Assembly: GCF_963678635.1 (NCBI RefSeq)
Contig: NC_087065.1
Span: 48,364,381 to 48,428,380 of the forward strand
DNA length: 64,000 nt
Direction of reading: 5' to 3'
DNA from: Symsagittifera roscoffensis
Lineage: Eukaryota > Xenacoelomorpha > Acoela > Convolutidae
Shown here: in pieces, positions 43,061 through 55,177 of the stretch
How positions within the stretch are numbered: position 1 is the first letter of the stretch
Layout of the letters: the number at the start of each line of letters is the position of its first letter
Program-made: the position numbers and the translations under genes
Notes under the pieces: generated by a model
What the model saw: the letters and a program-made list of their open reading frames with translations, nothing else
What the model was told of the DNA's origin: nothing
Databases searched by the model: none

Positions 43061-45120
43061 ACAGAACATTGAATTGGGTGCCGGAACACACATCCGAATG
43101 CCTTAAACCCCTACAACTCGTATCTGAAATAACTGAAAATGAACTTTTTAAACAAAAAATAGAGACACGTGTAGTTTGTGACGCATCGTTTTTTGGGTTC
43201 GGAGCTGCTTTTGAGCAATTCACCGACGATGGTCGGGTAGCAATCGCATATGCGTCAAGGTTCATAATTTCCCCAGAGTAAAAACACTCAGAAAACGAGT
43301 TAGAACTACCAAGAGTTGTATGGACGATTCAATACTTCAAAATTTATTTATACGGAAAAAATTTCACTGTCATTAGAGACCATCAATCTTCAGTCAGCGC
43401 ATTAAACGCCAGCAAACGATCAAAGACTAGTCAAAGCAGGCTCACTAGGTGGATTGATAGATTAATCCCAATAGTCAAAACTCCTAACACCAAAATTAGT
43501 TTAAAACACAATGGCAGATATAGCAATAAAATTTATGGAAACATACATATCGATTAATGGGGTACCCAGAAAGCTAAGGTGTGATAAGCAAAAACGTTTA
43601 GAAACAAAAAATTTCCGCTTTTTTGTAAATCTAACAATCTCAAACTTCTTTTCGCCCCGGTAGATGACCAAAGGTTCATAGAGGTTGTGGGCGTCTGATA
43701 CAATCATTAAAACGCAGGCTGGGGGTTTTGCGAATAGACAAAAATAGCTTCCCTTATAAGTTAGCTTCGGATATCGCCAAAATTATAAAAACTTTAAGAG
43801 TAACACCATTCAAAACTACAAACATTTCTCCGTAGGACATATATTCCACGCGATCATCCAATCATAGCAACAACTAATTCACCAAATATATTAAACTGGG
43901 AAAACGCTAAAGACGCCTGCTTAGATTGGAAAAACTTGATGTATCTTCTTCTCCCGCAAGAAATCATGCACGACTTTCAATGCTGGTCAAAGAGTGAAGT
44001 GAAGATAAAAAGATGACCCATGAAGAACCCTTCAGAACCGTCGATTACGATCCTAAATGTCGGAAAATCCTTTACAAAAAGCAGTACAATTGTGAGAATC
44101 AGACTTTCACTAGCTAAGGAAAGGTAAGCCCTTAATTTAAGATATAAAGCAACACAAAAACAGGTGGACACTAACATTTAAAAACACATGCAACAGCTAG
44201 CTAGGAAAAACTGTCCGTCTTGCAACAAGAGCTAGAGATCTCAAAGCATTTGAGCAAAAGTACAAAATAACCGATGGTAAAATCTTAAGGTACACTCCGC
44301 GCAGGGCTTGGGTACAAACTCGAAGAAAACAACCTCGCCTACTGAGAAACAGCGGCTTCGCATTCATACCAAACCCCAAAAAGTCTATAATTTGTATCTA
44401 TCCCGTCTAAGTGACTTTGTGGCGTACAAATCGACTAGGAGAATGGATCCATGCTTGCGTTTTTTTTGCTTGCTGAAAGCATTTGAGCAAAAGTACAAAA
44501 CAATCGATGGTAAAATCTTAAGGTACACTCCGCGCAGGGCTTGGTTACAAACTCGAAGAAAACAACCTCGCCTACTGAGAAACAGCGGCTTCGCATTCAT
44601 ACCAAACCCTAAAATGTTTATAATTTGTAGACTTTCCCGTCTAAGTGACTTTGTGGCGTACAAATCGACTAGGAGAATGGATCCATGCTTGCGTTTTTGC
44701 AGACATTGAGCAGTCAACATCGCCAAACGCCAGAGGGTGAAAAGACGGGACTCCCGAAAAAATTTTCCCGAAAGGAGCAGCAAGCCAAGAAAGAGGCCAA
44801 AATAACGGAGAAGAAGAGAAAATCAAAACCACAAACTGAGAAATGGACGGGCGGCGAACCATGCAAGGGGTATGACACTCAAAGACACAGACAGGACGAA
44901 TTCGAAGGAGACAGATCCTTTGTCAAGCGACGGATGCTTCTCCACAGCCTCGGAGAACACAGCGCCTTCTCCCTAACGACAAGATATGAAGACAACACCT
45001 CCACAGCTCGCAACCACAGAACCAACGAGAAAGTCCACAAGAACACGACAGTTCAGACTAACGACGGCACTGGGAAATCCAATCCCGATAAAAGCAATCG
45101 ACTCCTCACGGATTTTTTCT
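43061..45120 (+). pseudogene. Ty3/gypsy pol relic (RNase H, integrase, C-terminal tail)
   Basis: RNase H is seen in frame 43069-43281 (VVCDASFFGFGAAFEQF, AIAYASRFI) and, after a stop, RDHQSSVSALNASKR near 43375. Integrase traces follow at 43530-43960 (INGVPRKLRCDK). The integrase C-terminal part is at 43960-44700, with FVAYKSTRRMDPCLRF. A 233-base tandem duplication inside it (44249-44481 and 44482-44714) doubles that C-terminal segment, so the frame 44308-44709 reads it twice. The last frame (44685-45122) is the Lys/Ser/Thr-rich tail. The same family is present on the minus strand at the right end of the window. It is not related closely to the element at 46920. Confidence 0.7.
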
Positions 45121-46919
45121 AAATTTTTTTAAAGAATATTTCAAGTCCCCACTATAGTATAATTAACAGCACTTGCACTTGCAACTACAATGAAGGTTAA
45201 TCACAGCAAAAACAAAACCAGTGATGTGGCAAAAGAGCCGATAATCTTTGAGCAAACACCAACTAAACTGGAAAAGAAAAAATATTTTTGAAAACTTATT
45301 TAAATACCTTTCAAGCCCCCTGAAATTAGAATGAACATTACTCGGACTTGCAACTATGGGAATTTTCCACGAAACAATTAAAATCCGTTGTGGCAGTTTA
45401 GCTGACAAAACTCGAGCGAAGAAACGAAAATTCAATAGTTCATTTTCTCTGTATTTTTATCCACTTTACTTGATACTGAAAAAACATTATCTGGCCACAA
45501 CTCGACCCCAGACTTCAATTTACCACCGCAACTGATTTTCCCCCAGTTCAAGAGGGAAGCAACCTGGAACAAGTAAGGAGAAGAGTAGAAAAGAAGTGAA
45601 AAGAAGTCAGCTGCATAGTCCGCAAATGATTTAAGTGATTTTTGTTAAATAGAAAAAGACTATATTCAAGTTTGATAACGCTCGCTAATCGCAAGCGTAC
45701 TGAACACAATATTTAAAATAGACGTACATTGAAGCAACCATTTAGATGCTACCAAGCATTATAGGTAATTTTGAAGCAAAAGACGTTTTTAATGCACTCT
45801 ATGTTTCTATTCTCGGCGGTGCCAACTTCGAGTCTAGATGTTTCTGAGGGAAGTGGACTTTCCGAGGAACGTAGATTCTCTTGAGTTATGTTCGTTTTGG
45901 GTTAAATGAGACGTGGACATAATTTAATTGCATCTTTTTAAACAAAATGCAGGGAACAAATCTTTCGAGATTCGGGAAAATTGGCTGCAACATTATTCCA
46001 ATTGAAATAATCAAAATTTTACAAAAACGTTCCCCGTTTTTTAACTACTGTTTTGTTAAATGTTTTTTTTTTACGAACCATTCAAAATATAGTGATGGAA
46101 GAACTCAATAACTTCAAAACTTCGACTTCAAATGGCAATTCAATATTTGGCAGAGAACTAAGTTTTATATAAAATCATTTGAAAAACAAACGTTTCTTGT
46201 CTGAAGGGGATAGAATTCAGTTAGAGGTGAAATAAGGAAGCAAGACTTATTTAGTTCTGAAGATAGATTGAACAGGTAAAGGGCAAGGCAACTAAATTAA
46301 AAATTTGGTGCCCTTTATAAAGTTGCGCGTTGCAAAGGCCAAAAAGAAAACAATTAATTATGCAGCAGTTCATAAATATTGCATTAACAGACGTCGCAAG
46401 TACTATGACAAGATACATTAGATAAAAAACTATGCGTGATAGTTTTACTTAAAAAATTAAAGGGAGCAGACAAGATGAGCCTGTTTTTGTCATGATTCTA
46501 GCATATATTTAGAAACGAAACAAGATTCATAATTTCTCTTGTTATGTGCTAAGAAAAACGAATGGTGCAAAAAAATTTGAGATAAAGAATGCTTTTTATT
46601 GGTTTTATGTATTCTTAGAATTGAACTTTCAGAACACATTTTATAAAGTAATATTTGCGAGGACGACATAAAACGCCAATCTCAGGTAAAATAATAATAT
46701 TTTGGACTCCCTGTACATTGTCGCTGGATTCTACCAAGTTTGCAGAGAATTCAGCAAAAGATATCAGCTCAGAGTAAAAAAAACTAGCAAGCGAAAATCT
46801 GGCATTGAGGAATAGAAAGACATAGGTTTTTTGGTCTCGATAGACAAATGTTTTCTTTTCAATTGAAGCGTATTTCATCACGCAGAGGCGAATGTGAGCT
46901 TTGCACCACTTAAGATACT
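45121..46919. other. Non-coding interval with diverged repeats
   Basis: Two weakly similar stretches (45125-45300 and 45300-45440), sharing ttgcaacta and aaagagccgat-like words, resemble 54700-54850. Bases 45890-46560 correspond to 20255-20960. A minus frame 46881-46615 (88 codons) has acceptable composition but no recognised motif and no second copy to test it. Confidence 0.45.
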
Positions 46920-47277
46920 TGTCATGATGCGAATTTCAGTACCTCGCTTGTCCTATGCTTATAATATTAATCATGTGTATCTACTTATGTATTTGCTGTT
47001 TCATATCTCCTTACACAGGGCATTATTTAACCGGTCACAGTGTGGTGCCGTTATGTTTTGCATTTAGCCATTTACATGATATCCTTAACAAAATGCAGTC
47101 AAATTCGAAATCTGTTCACCATCTATAGTCTTTTTAAAACGGCGTTAGCAAACGTTTATTCAATCGATATAATGTATCTATTTATTCTACTCATAATCTA
47201 TCAATCTCAGATACTTATCAAAATACTATTAGTTTTGAATCCTTCAGTCTTGAATCAGTACTGGGCGGGTTATTTCA
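46920..47277 (+). repeat. 5' LTR of gypsy element A
   Basis: Begins TGTCATGATGCG and ends GGGTTATTTCA, 358 bases. It matches the LTRs at 53790-54453 and 58078-58454, which begin TGTCGTGAGGCG. It is preceded by ATACT, and the same five bases follow the 3' LTR. Confidence 0.93.
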
Positions 47278-47295
47278 TGGCGCAGCCAGCAGTTT
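47278..47295 (+). promoter_or_regulatory. Primer-binding site of element A
   Basis: TGGCGCAGCCAGCAGTTT directly follows the LTR end. TGG is the complement of the tRNA CCA tail, as expected for tRNA-primed reverse transcription. I cannot name the tRNA with confidence. Confidence 0.75.
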
Positions 47296-47528
47296 CTGTG
47301 AAAGAAGACAGGATTGACCTATTGGCCCTTCCGCCTTTGGTAGCGAAACACTCTGTTAACCCCCCATTTTTATGGGAAAATTAGATTGGCCAGTTCTTCT
47401 TGGATGTGGGCCTCAAGGATAACCTTATGCCAACGATGTTTTGGCTGACCCGGCGGTGATCGCCGGCGAACTTCCCCCAAAATCGGAGACACCAGAAGAC
47501 ACAGAAGACGCAGTGACCTGAGACGCAC

Positions 47529-48140
47529 GTGTTCTCCGCGATCAGGAGGCTGATAGGAGAAATGCGGAATGGAGCGCAGAGCGTCGACGAGAAGGCCCTC
47601 GCATTGGCCAGAATTGGTTCTACCGTGAAGCAGCTGTTCGACTCAAATCACGCTTATTCTTTTCTCTGGGAAATGAAGGAAAACGACGTTTTACAGACTC
47701 CAATCCACACCTTAATTTTAATGTGTGCTCACTCAAAGACTTCCACGACGCGTGCAAATCATTATTTCAAACTGCTCGCGATTATAGGCAAAATCTATAG
47801 GCGATATCTATTTATCGGACGAAATCGCGACGTAGAAGTACAACACCAACTAATCAAGGCTGGTGAAACCTTGACAAAACGTTCAAGTTAGCGTTGCAAT
47901 TTGAGAAGGGAGCAAGTACCTCAGCACAATTCCAAAAGTTCATGCCCCACAATAATCAGCCATCAGTTTTGAACACTGTCAAGCAAGATCGCGAAATTTT
48001 AAATGATCTACTCATCGGACGAGTTCGCGACGTAGAAGTACGACGCCATCTAATCAAGGCTGGTGAAAACCTTGAAAATGCGCTGAAGTTAGACATGAAA
48101 GGTTAGAAACGAGCAAGTACCTCAGCACATTTCAAAAAAT
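47529..48140 (+). pseudogene. gag: Gag of gypsy element A
   Basis: One frame from about 47530 carries LFFSLGNEGKRRF and KDFHDACKSLFQTARDY, capsid-type blocks, and ends at TAG 47798. The next frame continues with DVEVQHQLIKAGE. The block DVEVRRHLIKAGENL occurs again at 48030 because 47811-48010 is duplicated in tandem (unit 200 bases). It encodes the structural protein of the particle. No zinc knuckle is seen. A 120-codon frame starting at 47529 is mostly a shadow, except for its last third. Confidence 0.6.
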
Positions 48141-49070
48141 TGTTGCCCCACAATTATCACCATCAGGTATGAACAGGATCAAGAGAGAACCAACACTTTC
48201 GATTCAATCCGGAAGAAATAGTTCTGTTCTTGTGGTAGGGGAGAATCTGCAAACCGCACTCCAAAATAGGGGCAGAGCAACAACTACAGCAAGCCGTGCA
48301 GCTTTTTGGGGAACCCGTTTTGGCTGCAGCATCAAAAATCGTGCCTCGCGAGGGAAGTGACTTGCAACCTGTGCAAGAAATGAGGGCTAAAATCTGTAAC
48401 TCCTCCAAGAAAAGGGTGAATCTGGTGCGAGAAGACAAAATCCAAACCTCTTCGTGTATCGTGGAAAACTGTAGATTTATTGACGTCATTTACGATAGCT
48501 AACCTGAACAGACGTACTCATGGTGGAGGACGTGATACAGATAAAAATAAATGAAATTCATCAGTCCCATTCCGGTAAGCCACAAGGCTTCAGCATACAA
48601 CAGCACGCAACAGAGTTTATACGACACCGTGGACAAGGGTAGCCCCGTATCACTTCTCAACCAACGTACTGCAAACCTCCTTCTCAAGAAGAGCCCTAAT
48701 CACATTTTTGAAGACGTCGCGCGATTCTCTCTAAACACGACGCATGAAATGTGGACTACAAAAAAGTGCCCATCAAACTGTACGGCACGATTGTATTTCT
48801 GCTCTCAACCAACGGTTGAAAATTGAACGCCGCGCCCTTCTTGGTGTCGGACAGCTGAACTCGCAACCTGCTTGGCTTGAACTTGCACGCCTAATTGGGG
48901 ATAGCTACTACCCAAATAAAGAGGTCAGAAATTGATTCAATAACTGTGGAGGCAACCCTTAGCACAATTTCCGACAAATGGCGAAACCACTTCACCAGAA
49001 GGTATGCTCATGTTTTCAATCGACTGGGCCGGTAAAAGAATCATAAGGTTTTTTCTTCAAAGTACCTTTC
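48141..49070 (+). pseudogene. Protease region of gypsy element A
   Basis: The frame 48551-48826 contains TVDKGSPVSLLNQRT, where the active-site D-T/S-G of retropepsins should be. The second residue is Lys, so the triad reads DKG and the enzyme would be dead. FEDVARFSLNTTHEM downstream is typical of this gypsy group's protease. Flanking stretches (48141-48550, 48830-49070) are gag tail and linker in mixed frames. Confidence 0.55.
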
Positions 49071-49740
49071 ATGCCTCGACAAGTTAAAGATCGAAAAGTC
49101 TCTATTCATATTCAAGATCGAGTGGCGCAAAAGATAAAAAATCTGGTTAACGAAAAACATATAGAGAAGCTGGAAAATCGTACGACCGATCTTTTTATTG
49201 CTCCCATAGTCTTAACCGCAATGAAAGAGGGTTCTTTTAAGCTAGCCGTAAACGCGAAGCCTATGAACGCCCAAATCTGGAAGAACAAGTATCAGATGCC
49301 TAGTATGGGCGAACTTATTGGATCCGCAGCTCAGATCACTAATAAGCACGTTCTGGGGCAAGCAATGTGGTTCATATCTCTAGACCTCAAATACGCTTTT
49401 AGTCAATTACCTCTTTCTGATTTAACAAGCAGTCATTGTAACTTCAGCGTCCTATGTGGAGAGGCTACTGGAATTTATAGGTTCAAGACGGGGTTCAATT
49501 GACTCACAGACATGCCCACTGAGTCCCAGAAGGCTCTGAATAGTACATTCAAAGGTATAGAAGGAGTGATCTGTTACCCGATCGTGACCAAAGGGGAAGT
49601 CTCGGATCACAACTTGCCCGTCGACAAGGTGATGCGAAGACTGGACTATGAAGGATGGGCACTGAAGTACAGTACGTGTGAATTTCCCATTAATAAAATT
49701 ATCTGCTTAGGACAATGAAATCGATGAAAGTGGCTACGCA
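49071..49740 (+). pseudogene. Reverse transcriptase of gypsy element A, catalytic motif deleted
   Basis: The frame 49071-49502 carries fingers and palm blocks: IAPIVLTAMKEGSFKLAVNA, KYQMPSMGELI, WFISLDLKYAFSQLPL (first catalytic Asp) and FKTGFN. After TGA 49500 it goes on in another frame from 49512. At 49568-49577 the sequence reads CYPIVTKG, where the Y-x-D-D motif and the next two hydrophobic residues belong. An in-frame deletion has therefore removed the two catalytic aspartates. The end of the domain (DYEGWALKYSTCEF) is intact. Confidence 0.75.
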
Positions 49741-50406
49741 TCATGTTTTTTAAAATTTGTTTCTATCAAGTCCTTAAAGCCCCCTCGAAGATTAAAACAG
49801 TTACATTCTTTTATAGAAACGTTGAATCATTTGCAGCGTCTCATACTGGACCTACACAAACTTACGGTCCATTTCCGGGCGTCGCTGAAGCCATGCAACA
49901 ACCAATCCTTCATATGGAGGGAACAACAAAACGCTTCTTTTTATACTACCCTAAAAATGATAGCAAAATTTCTAAGCTTGTATCATTGTGATTCAACCAA
50001 AATTTCGATAAGAAAATGCGAAGCCAGCCACAGCGACCTGGGACCGTGCCTTGAACAAGAAGTAGAGCCTAGCGTATGGGCACCATTTGCATTTGCGTCA
50101 AAACTTTTAAGTAGCGCAGCATCCAAATATAGCACGAACGGACTTTTGGCTAACGTATGGTCTTGTGAACACTTTCGTACGTACCTTCTGGGAAATATAT
50201 TCACTATCCTAACTGATCATAATGCTAAAATTTTGGCCCTTAACGAGCACTACGGTAATAAGTTTTACCAATCCAAGGTGACCCGCTGGGCGGATCGCCT
50301 TCTACCTTTTGATTTTGAGGTTACTCACGTCCCAGGCGTGACGCTGGGAATCGTAGATTTTATGTTTCGCTACCCTACATTCGCGGCCCCTGAACCATCT
50401 AGTTAA
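49741..50406 (+). pseudogene. RNase H of gypsy element A
   Basis: The frame 49822-50406 (194 codons) contains KCEASHSDLGPCLEQ, in which Glu replaces the first catalytic Asp of the usual CDAS. It continues with VWAPFAFASKLL, the helix VWSCEHFRTYL, ILTDHNAKILAL and the C-terminal HVPGVTLGIVDF. Order and length fit gypsy RNase H. The connection domain upstream (49741-49990) is frameshifted. Confidence 0.75.
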
Positions 50407-51171
50407 GATAAATTTTTTGTTTTCAAGTCAACCCAAGTAATCAAAAACGCTGTTAATTTCCATAAAAAAGGCGCGCTAAACATCGACAGGGAGAGGTTAA
50501 ATGCAATCTCCGTTAATACTAGTCATTATGAAAAAAGCCTGCATAAACCAATCACTGTTTATGGTCATGATTCAGGCCAAAATTTGTTCCTCCCAAGTGC
50601 AACGCTCACCCGTTCAGAGCACTTTAATGCCCGTCTTCGTCAGCAAGGGGGCGGCTCTAAGTTCACTAAGAATTTCTGCCAATCACTATCGTGCTTTAAA
50701 ATTGGTGCTTTTTCTGGCTCGCCGCTAGAGGGAAATGAGTCGCTCAATTTCGCTCTCGACCAACCAAATTGCAGCATGAGTCCTCTCTTCGCTGGCCGCT
50801 AGAGGGCGTTGATTTATGCGTGAGAAATTTGAGCCAATCAAAATGCAGTATGCAAATTGAAAATCGTAAATAACGAACAACGGCAGAAAATCTTTGTCTC
50901 CGACCTGATCATCTATCTTCCACTTGCTCATCTTAATCATAATAGTCTTGATCTTGAAATGAGAACACATCAAAGAATACGGATCCAAAGAATACATCCA
51001 CCAACACGATCATTCATCTCGACAACAGTCTAGAGCAAAATAGTCTGCAAACGTTTGTCGAGACGTTCTCTCCAGCGTCACTGCTCTTGCCTAATACTGG
51101 CCCTAGCTCGCACCGGTCTCGTGCTACTACAGGAATTGAATTCGAAGGAACAGGATTGACCTCGTTCGCAT
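50407..51171 (+). pseudogene. RNase H-integrase linker of gypsy element A
   Basis: Coding-like pieces in several frames, with short repeated words (tcgctggccgctagaggg and similar at 50720 and 50790) and no intact domain. It ends where the 4-kb tandem duplication begins (51082). Confidence 0.4.
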
Positions 51172-52282
51172 TTGAGTAGAGACTCGAAACTTGCCTCCCG
51201 GAAACGATTTGTGACAGCCTGCTCAGTTACCCAAAAGGAGCGGCTGGTGAAGTTCATCGAGAGCCTCAAGCGAAAGCGTCTCACCCAACGAGCACGGATA
51301 GAAGCGTCTGCAAACGTGGGGGTGTTTGCGATCAATAACAAGAAACCCTTAGTCAACCGAAGCAGGCAGGCTCTCGTGGGTTCGCCCGGCCTCTTCGATG
51401 CAGATCTACAGGTCAAATTGACGGAGGAGGACCATTTCCTGGACCCGATGAAGAAAGCTACCATTAACACGGATATTTTTTCGTTCAGCAAACTGGGCGC
51501 CTACATGGCGCAATTTTGGAGCAAGGCAGCGGATGCCAACAACTATGTGAGTGTCAACAACAAACTTGCGATACCGGAGCAGCTGCAATCGGCCATTCTG
51601 GCGCAATTTCACCGCTCGCACCCCGGACAAGAGGCTATGGTTACTGCCTCCGAGTATATCTGGCGGCCTTTTTTCAATCGCCACAAAATCAGGACTTGTG
51701 AAGACTGCAAAGAATGCACCCTTTTGGTAAGAATTCAATATCAACCCTAAAGTTTGACCCCACTACCGGAATTTTCGGCCCCTAATCAAAAGTTGCAACT
51801 TGATTTTGCGGGTCCGATTGTTGATGGAAAGAACAGAAAACGTTCTTATCCTAGTCGCAATCGACAAATTCTCTAAGATTTCGTCCATCCTAATTACAAA
51901 AACGTCAGGAGCTAAAAAGTCAGTCCTATTTTGAAAGTCGTTTATTCGCTTTCACAGCTTGCCACAGTCGATTCAAATGGATCACGGTTCTGTATTCAAA
52001 ACTGAAATCGTCAGTCAATTTTGTAGAGAACGAGGGATAAAACACATCCTTACACCGATGGCTGACCATTGAGTCAATGCTTTGGTCGAACGCATGATTC
52101 ACACAATCAAACGTAAATTGGGATCTGAAAACTCGATCCTAACTTTGATCACCTAAAATCTATTCTTCAACAAACACTCGAAAAGATTAGAAAAACCAAA
52201 CATTCTGTTCTCAAAAAGTCTCCTTTTGAGCTCCGCTTTGGTCGCAAACCTAATACTGAATTCTCCCAAGCGGGTAATAACA
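51172..52282 (+). pseudogene. Integrase of gypsy element A (unit A)
   Basis: The frame 51172-51750 ends with the HHCC finger (FHRSHPGQEAM ... RTCEDCKEC). The core lies downstream in shifted frames: LDFAGPI (first Asp, about 51800), MDHGSVF (second Asp, about 51980) and ALVERMIHTIK (Glu, about 52085). Multiple stops separate them, for example TAA 51748. Its sister copy at 55178-56480 has most of the same breaks. Confidence 0.7.
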
Positions 52283-53789
52283 TTATAATTCACGATACTT
52301 TAGCTCAAGGACTCGAGATGAACTTGTTGACTCCTGCACAGATCGCGAGCCGAGACTATAGCCGAGACAGAGTGAAAGTGGTTCCTCGCGGCAGTTCCAG
52401 CCCTCACGTGGCACCACGAAATGAGCCAATGTTCTCGGTTGGCTCACATGTAGCGGAGAGCGATTCGTACACAGCGCTGGAGCATCTGGCGAAGGCCGCA
52501 AATGTTTGTGCCCAACAAAAACCTAATCTACCTCTAGAGAAAAATGCCTGGTTATGATGGAACTAGCAACTCGCTACTCAGACCTTGCGAATAGCTCACA
52601 GACAGGGCCTACTGGAAACACCCTCAGTTTCTACGGTCATGCGTCAGATCCTGCCATCCCAGCGTTATTCCTATGCCAGCACCTCAGTGTCACGCAAAGC
52701 TCGCGTTGAGCCTCCAAATTAAGTAAGCTAGAAAAACTACTTCTCGAAAAACCTACTCGTGTTAGAGAATTCAGGAAAATTATAGACCAACATTTCGGAA
52801 AACCTCTAATTGAAATCGCGAAATTGAAAATCCTCAACATTGCAAGTATTGAGTACATCACAGACAAAAGAAAAGTATACCGGAAAAACCACACTTGTCT
52901 AAAGTTTAGTCTCAATTTTTGTGACATTTCAGCTAGTCAGGGTACGCTGGGCGACAGAATAGCCACATTGCAACGCCGAATCGCCCAAAACCACAGTCTT
53001 CTTCGCCACCAAAAAGGTCAACCTCGTGTTCAGTCCAGCACAGGCCCTACAGTGGTCGACCTCACAGCCGATTCCTCTTCTAGTGACGGTTCGGTAGTCA
53101 GCCTAAATAACCCAGCAACCCATACTTCTTCAACCCTGATCCCATTTCCTGGTCCTACCACTCAAGTGCCTTCTACGATGCCGGAAAAGACGTCTTCGGT
53201 GACTCTGTCACCAGGGAAAAAGACTTTGACAGCCATCGATCAGTATGTCCAAAACGCATCGACGCCTCATCTCACTCGATAACTCACCCCAGCATCGAAA
53301 CTGGAAGTAGCGCGGCTGCGCTGGTGGCTCCAATTCCCACTCAGGCTCCGGACAGTTCTGAAATGACGCGGGCTTCTGCTCACATTAAAACGCGCAAGGA
53401 TCTTTGGTGACCCTCTTCGTCACTCGGTCACGGCAGTAGAGGAAGAGATGTCGGAACACTCGTCTTCGGTAGTCATAACCGTTGTAAATCTCACCTCTCC
53501 CCACAAGCGTTTTGAGATATTCGTCTGCGAATGGGCCCAACTGCGCAGGAATAGGTGACTCCTTTTAAGAAAAACAAAACATAGGAGCCAAAAGAGAATA
53601 AAACTCATATGACAGGACTTAATTTTCAAAACGTTAAGCTTTTGTATTAAAACTCTATTGCTATTCTTGAGCAAAACTTTTGTTCGCAGTTTTTTCTTCG
53701 CGCACGCTGTCCCTGTCATGCATTTATCTAAACTGAGTGCTAAATTTAATCATTATCCCAAGGATGAAGTTTTTTTCTCCCTTGGGGAA
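52283..53789 (+). pseudogene. Pol C-terminal tail of element A and leader to the 3' LTR (unit A)
   Basis: Frames 52318-52557 (ARDYSRDRVKVVPRG-like start and HVAESDSYTALEHLAKAA) and 52824-53282 (EYITDKRKVYRKNHTCLKFS, then a Ser/Thr/Asp-rich tail) form the integrase C-terminal extension. No env follows. Bases 53283-53789 contain an untranslated stretch. The bases cttggggaa just before the LTR serve as a weak polypurine-like tract. Confidence 0.55.
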
Positions 53790-54453
53790 TGTCGTGAGGC
53801 GACCTTCGGTACCTCGCTTATCCTATGCCTAAATATATTAATCAAGTGTATCTACTTATGTGCTCGCTATTATGTATGTCCATACTCAAGGCCATAACTA
53901 AACGGTCAGTTTTGTGCCGTTACGTTTTGCGTTTAGCCAGTTGCGCGACAGCCTTAACACGATACAGTCATATACTGAACTGAGTGCCTATTCTATACCT
54001 CTATATATTCGCCATCTATAGTCTATCTAAAATGGTGTTAGTAAATGTTTATTCATTCAATACAGTGTATCTATTTATTCTACTCATGAACTATCTTTTT
54101 ATGATACTAATTAATTTACTATTAGCTTTTAATCCTTCAATCTTGAGTCAGTATCTACAGTATCTACAGAAAGGCCAGAACTAAACGGTCAGTTTTGTGC
54201 CGTTAAGTTTTGCGTTTAGCCAGTTGCGCGATAGCCTTAACACGATACAGTCATATATTGAACAGAGTGCCTATTCTATACCTCTACACATTCGCCATCT
54301 ATAGTCTATCTAAAATGGTGTTAGTAAATGTTTATTCATTCGATACAGTGTATCTATTTATTCTACTCATAACCTATCTATTTATGATACTAATTAATTT
54401 ACTATTAGCTTTTAACCCTTCAATCTTGAGTCAGTACTGGGCGGGTTATTTCA
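53790..54453 (+). repeat. 3' LTR of gypsy element A with internal 283-bp duplication
   Basis: Begins TGTCGTGAGGCG and ends TTTCA. The segment 53890-54172 is repeated from 54173, both starting at ggcca-aactaaacggtcag, so this LTR is 664 bases instead of about 370. The copy in unit B lacks the duplication. Confidence 0.92.
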
Positions 54454-54458
54454 ATACT

Positions 54459-55087
54459 CAGCATTGCAACCTAGCATATAAAAAGGAATAAAAGCACTTA
54501 AATCGGAAACCAAAAAAAAATAAAAAAGTGAAAAAAAACCAAATACATGAATTTCATCATTTCGTCTGAAATGATATTCAAATTGAGAAAAAAGGCATCC
54601 AGCAAAGAAAGTTGCATAAAAAAAAGATTCCAAATTATTCAATGAACGGCAACAACACCGACACGGCTGGGGTCAGTCCTCGTTGAACCAAACAAAACTG
54701 AATAAAAACTTTCCGCCATTTTTAAATATCTTTATGTGTGTTTCCGTAAGAAAAGAGGCATAAATTTATTTTAACGTTTGAAACGACGCAAAATGAAGTC
54801 AAAGAGCCGATGATACATAAGCTGAAACCAACTGGAAGCTTTTAAAACCACTATCGATTCAAGAAAATATAGCTGGAAAAAGATTCAAATTTATAAAACA
54901 AAAAACAAAAAGAAGAGTAGAATATACAACATCAGGGCTAATAAACTTCCTTTTTACAGGGAAAAAAAACAGTTTCTCGAATAAATTTGCTTGCAGGATA
55001 ATTATTTCGCATATCTGGCAACTAAGCTGTCAAAATTTAATCATACAAATGAAATGATTTAATCATAAAAAAGAAAATTTTAAAATC
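54459..55087. other. Original flank of element A (first copy)
   Basis: Non-coding, A-rich. It is repeated at 58455-59086 as part of the 4-kb duplication. It contains a stretch distantly similar to 45125-45440. Confidence 0.7.
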
Positions 55088-55177
55088 TGCTCTTGCCTAA
55101 AACTGACCATAGCTCGCACCGGTCTCGTGCTACTACCGGAATTGAATTCGAAGGAACAGGATTGACCTCAATCGCAT

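Larger units (their letters stand above)
46920..54453 (+). mobile_element. Ty3/gypsy LTR retrotransposon A, full length, inactive
   Basis: LTRs at both ends (46920-47277 and 53790-54453) are bracketed by a perfect 5-bp target-site duplication (ATACT at 46915-46919 and 54454-54458). A primer-binding site follows the 5' LTR. Internal order is gag, protease, RT, RNase H, integrase and a disordered Pol tail, with no env. All coding regions carry frameshifts or stops. The 3' LTR contains a private 283-base internal duplication. The 3' 3.4 kb plus 634 bases of flank are duplicated in tandem to the right. Confidence 0.92.
51082..55087. repeat. Tandem duplication unit A (4006 bp)
   Basis: This starts at tgctcttgccta (51082) and ends just before the second occurrence of the same word (55088). 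It includes integrase, Pol tail, the 3' LTR and 634 bases beyond the insertion. Flank is included, so the duplication happened in genomic DNA after insertion. Confidence 0.93.

Noticed and set aside
47040-47384. 114-codon hydrophobic ORF, with similar ones at 53984, 54210 and 58271
   Set aside because: They are translations of the LTR. Repetition reflects the LTR copies, not a protein.
49983-50204. Minus-strand ORFs opposite RNase H and integrase of element A (also 51078-51491 and 55168-55506)
   Set aside because: They are antisense shadows. The + strand carries the RNase H and zinc-finger motifs.
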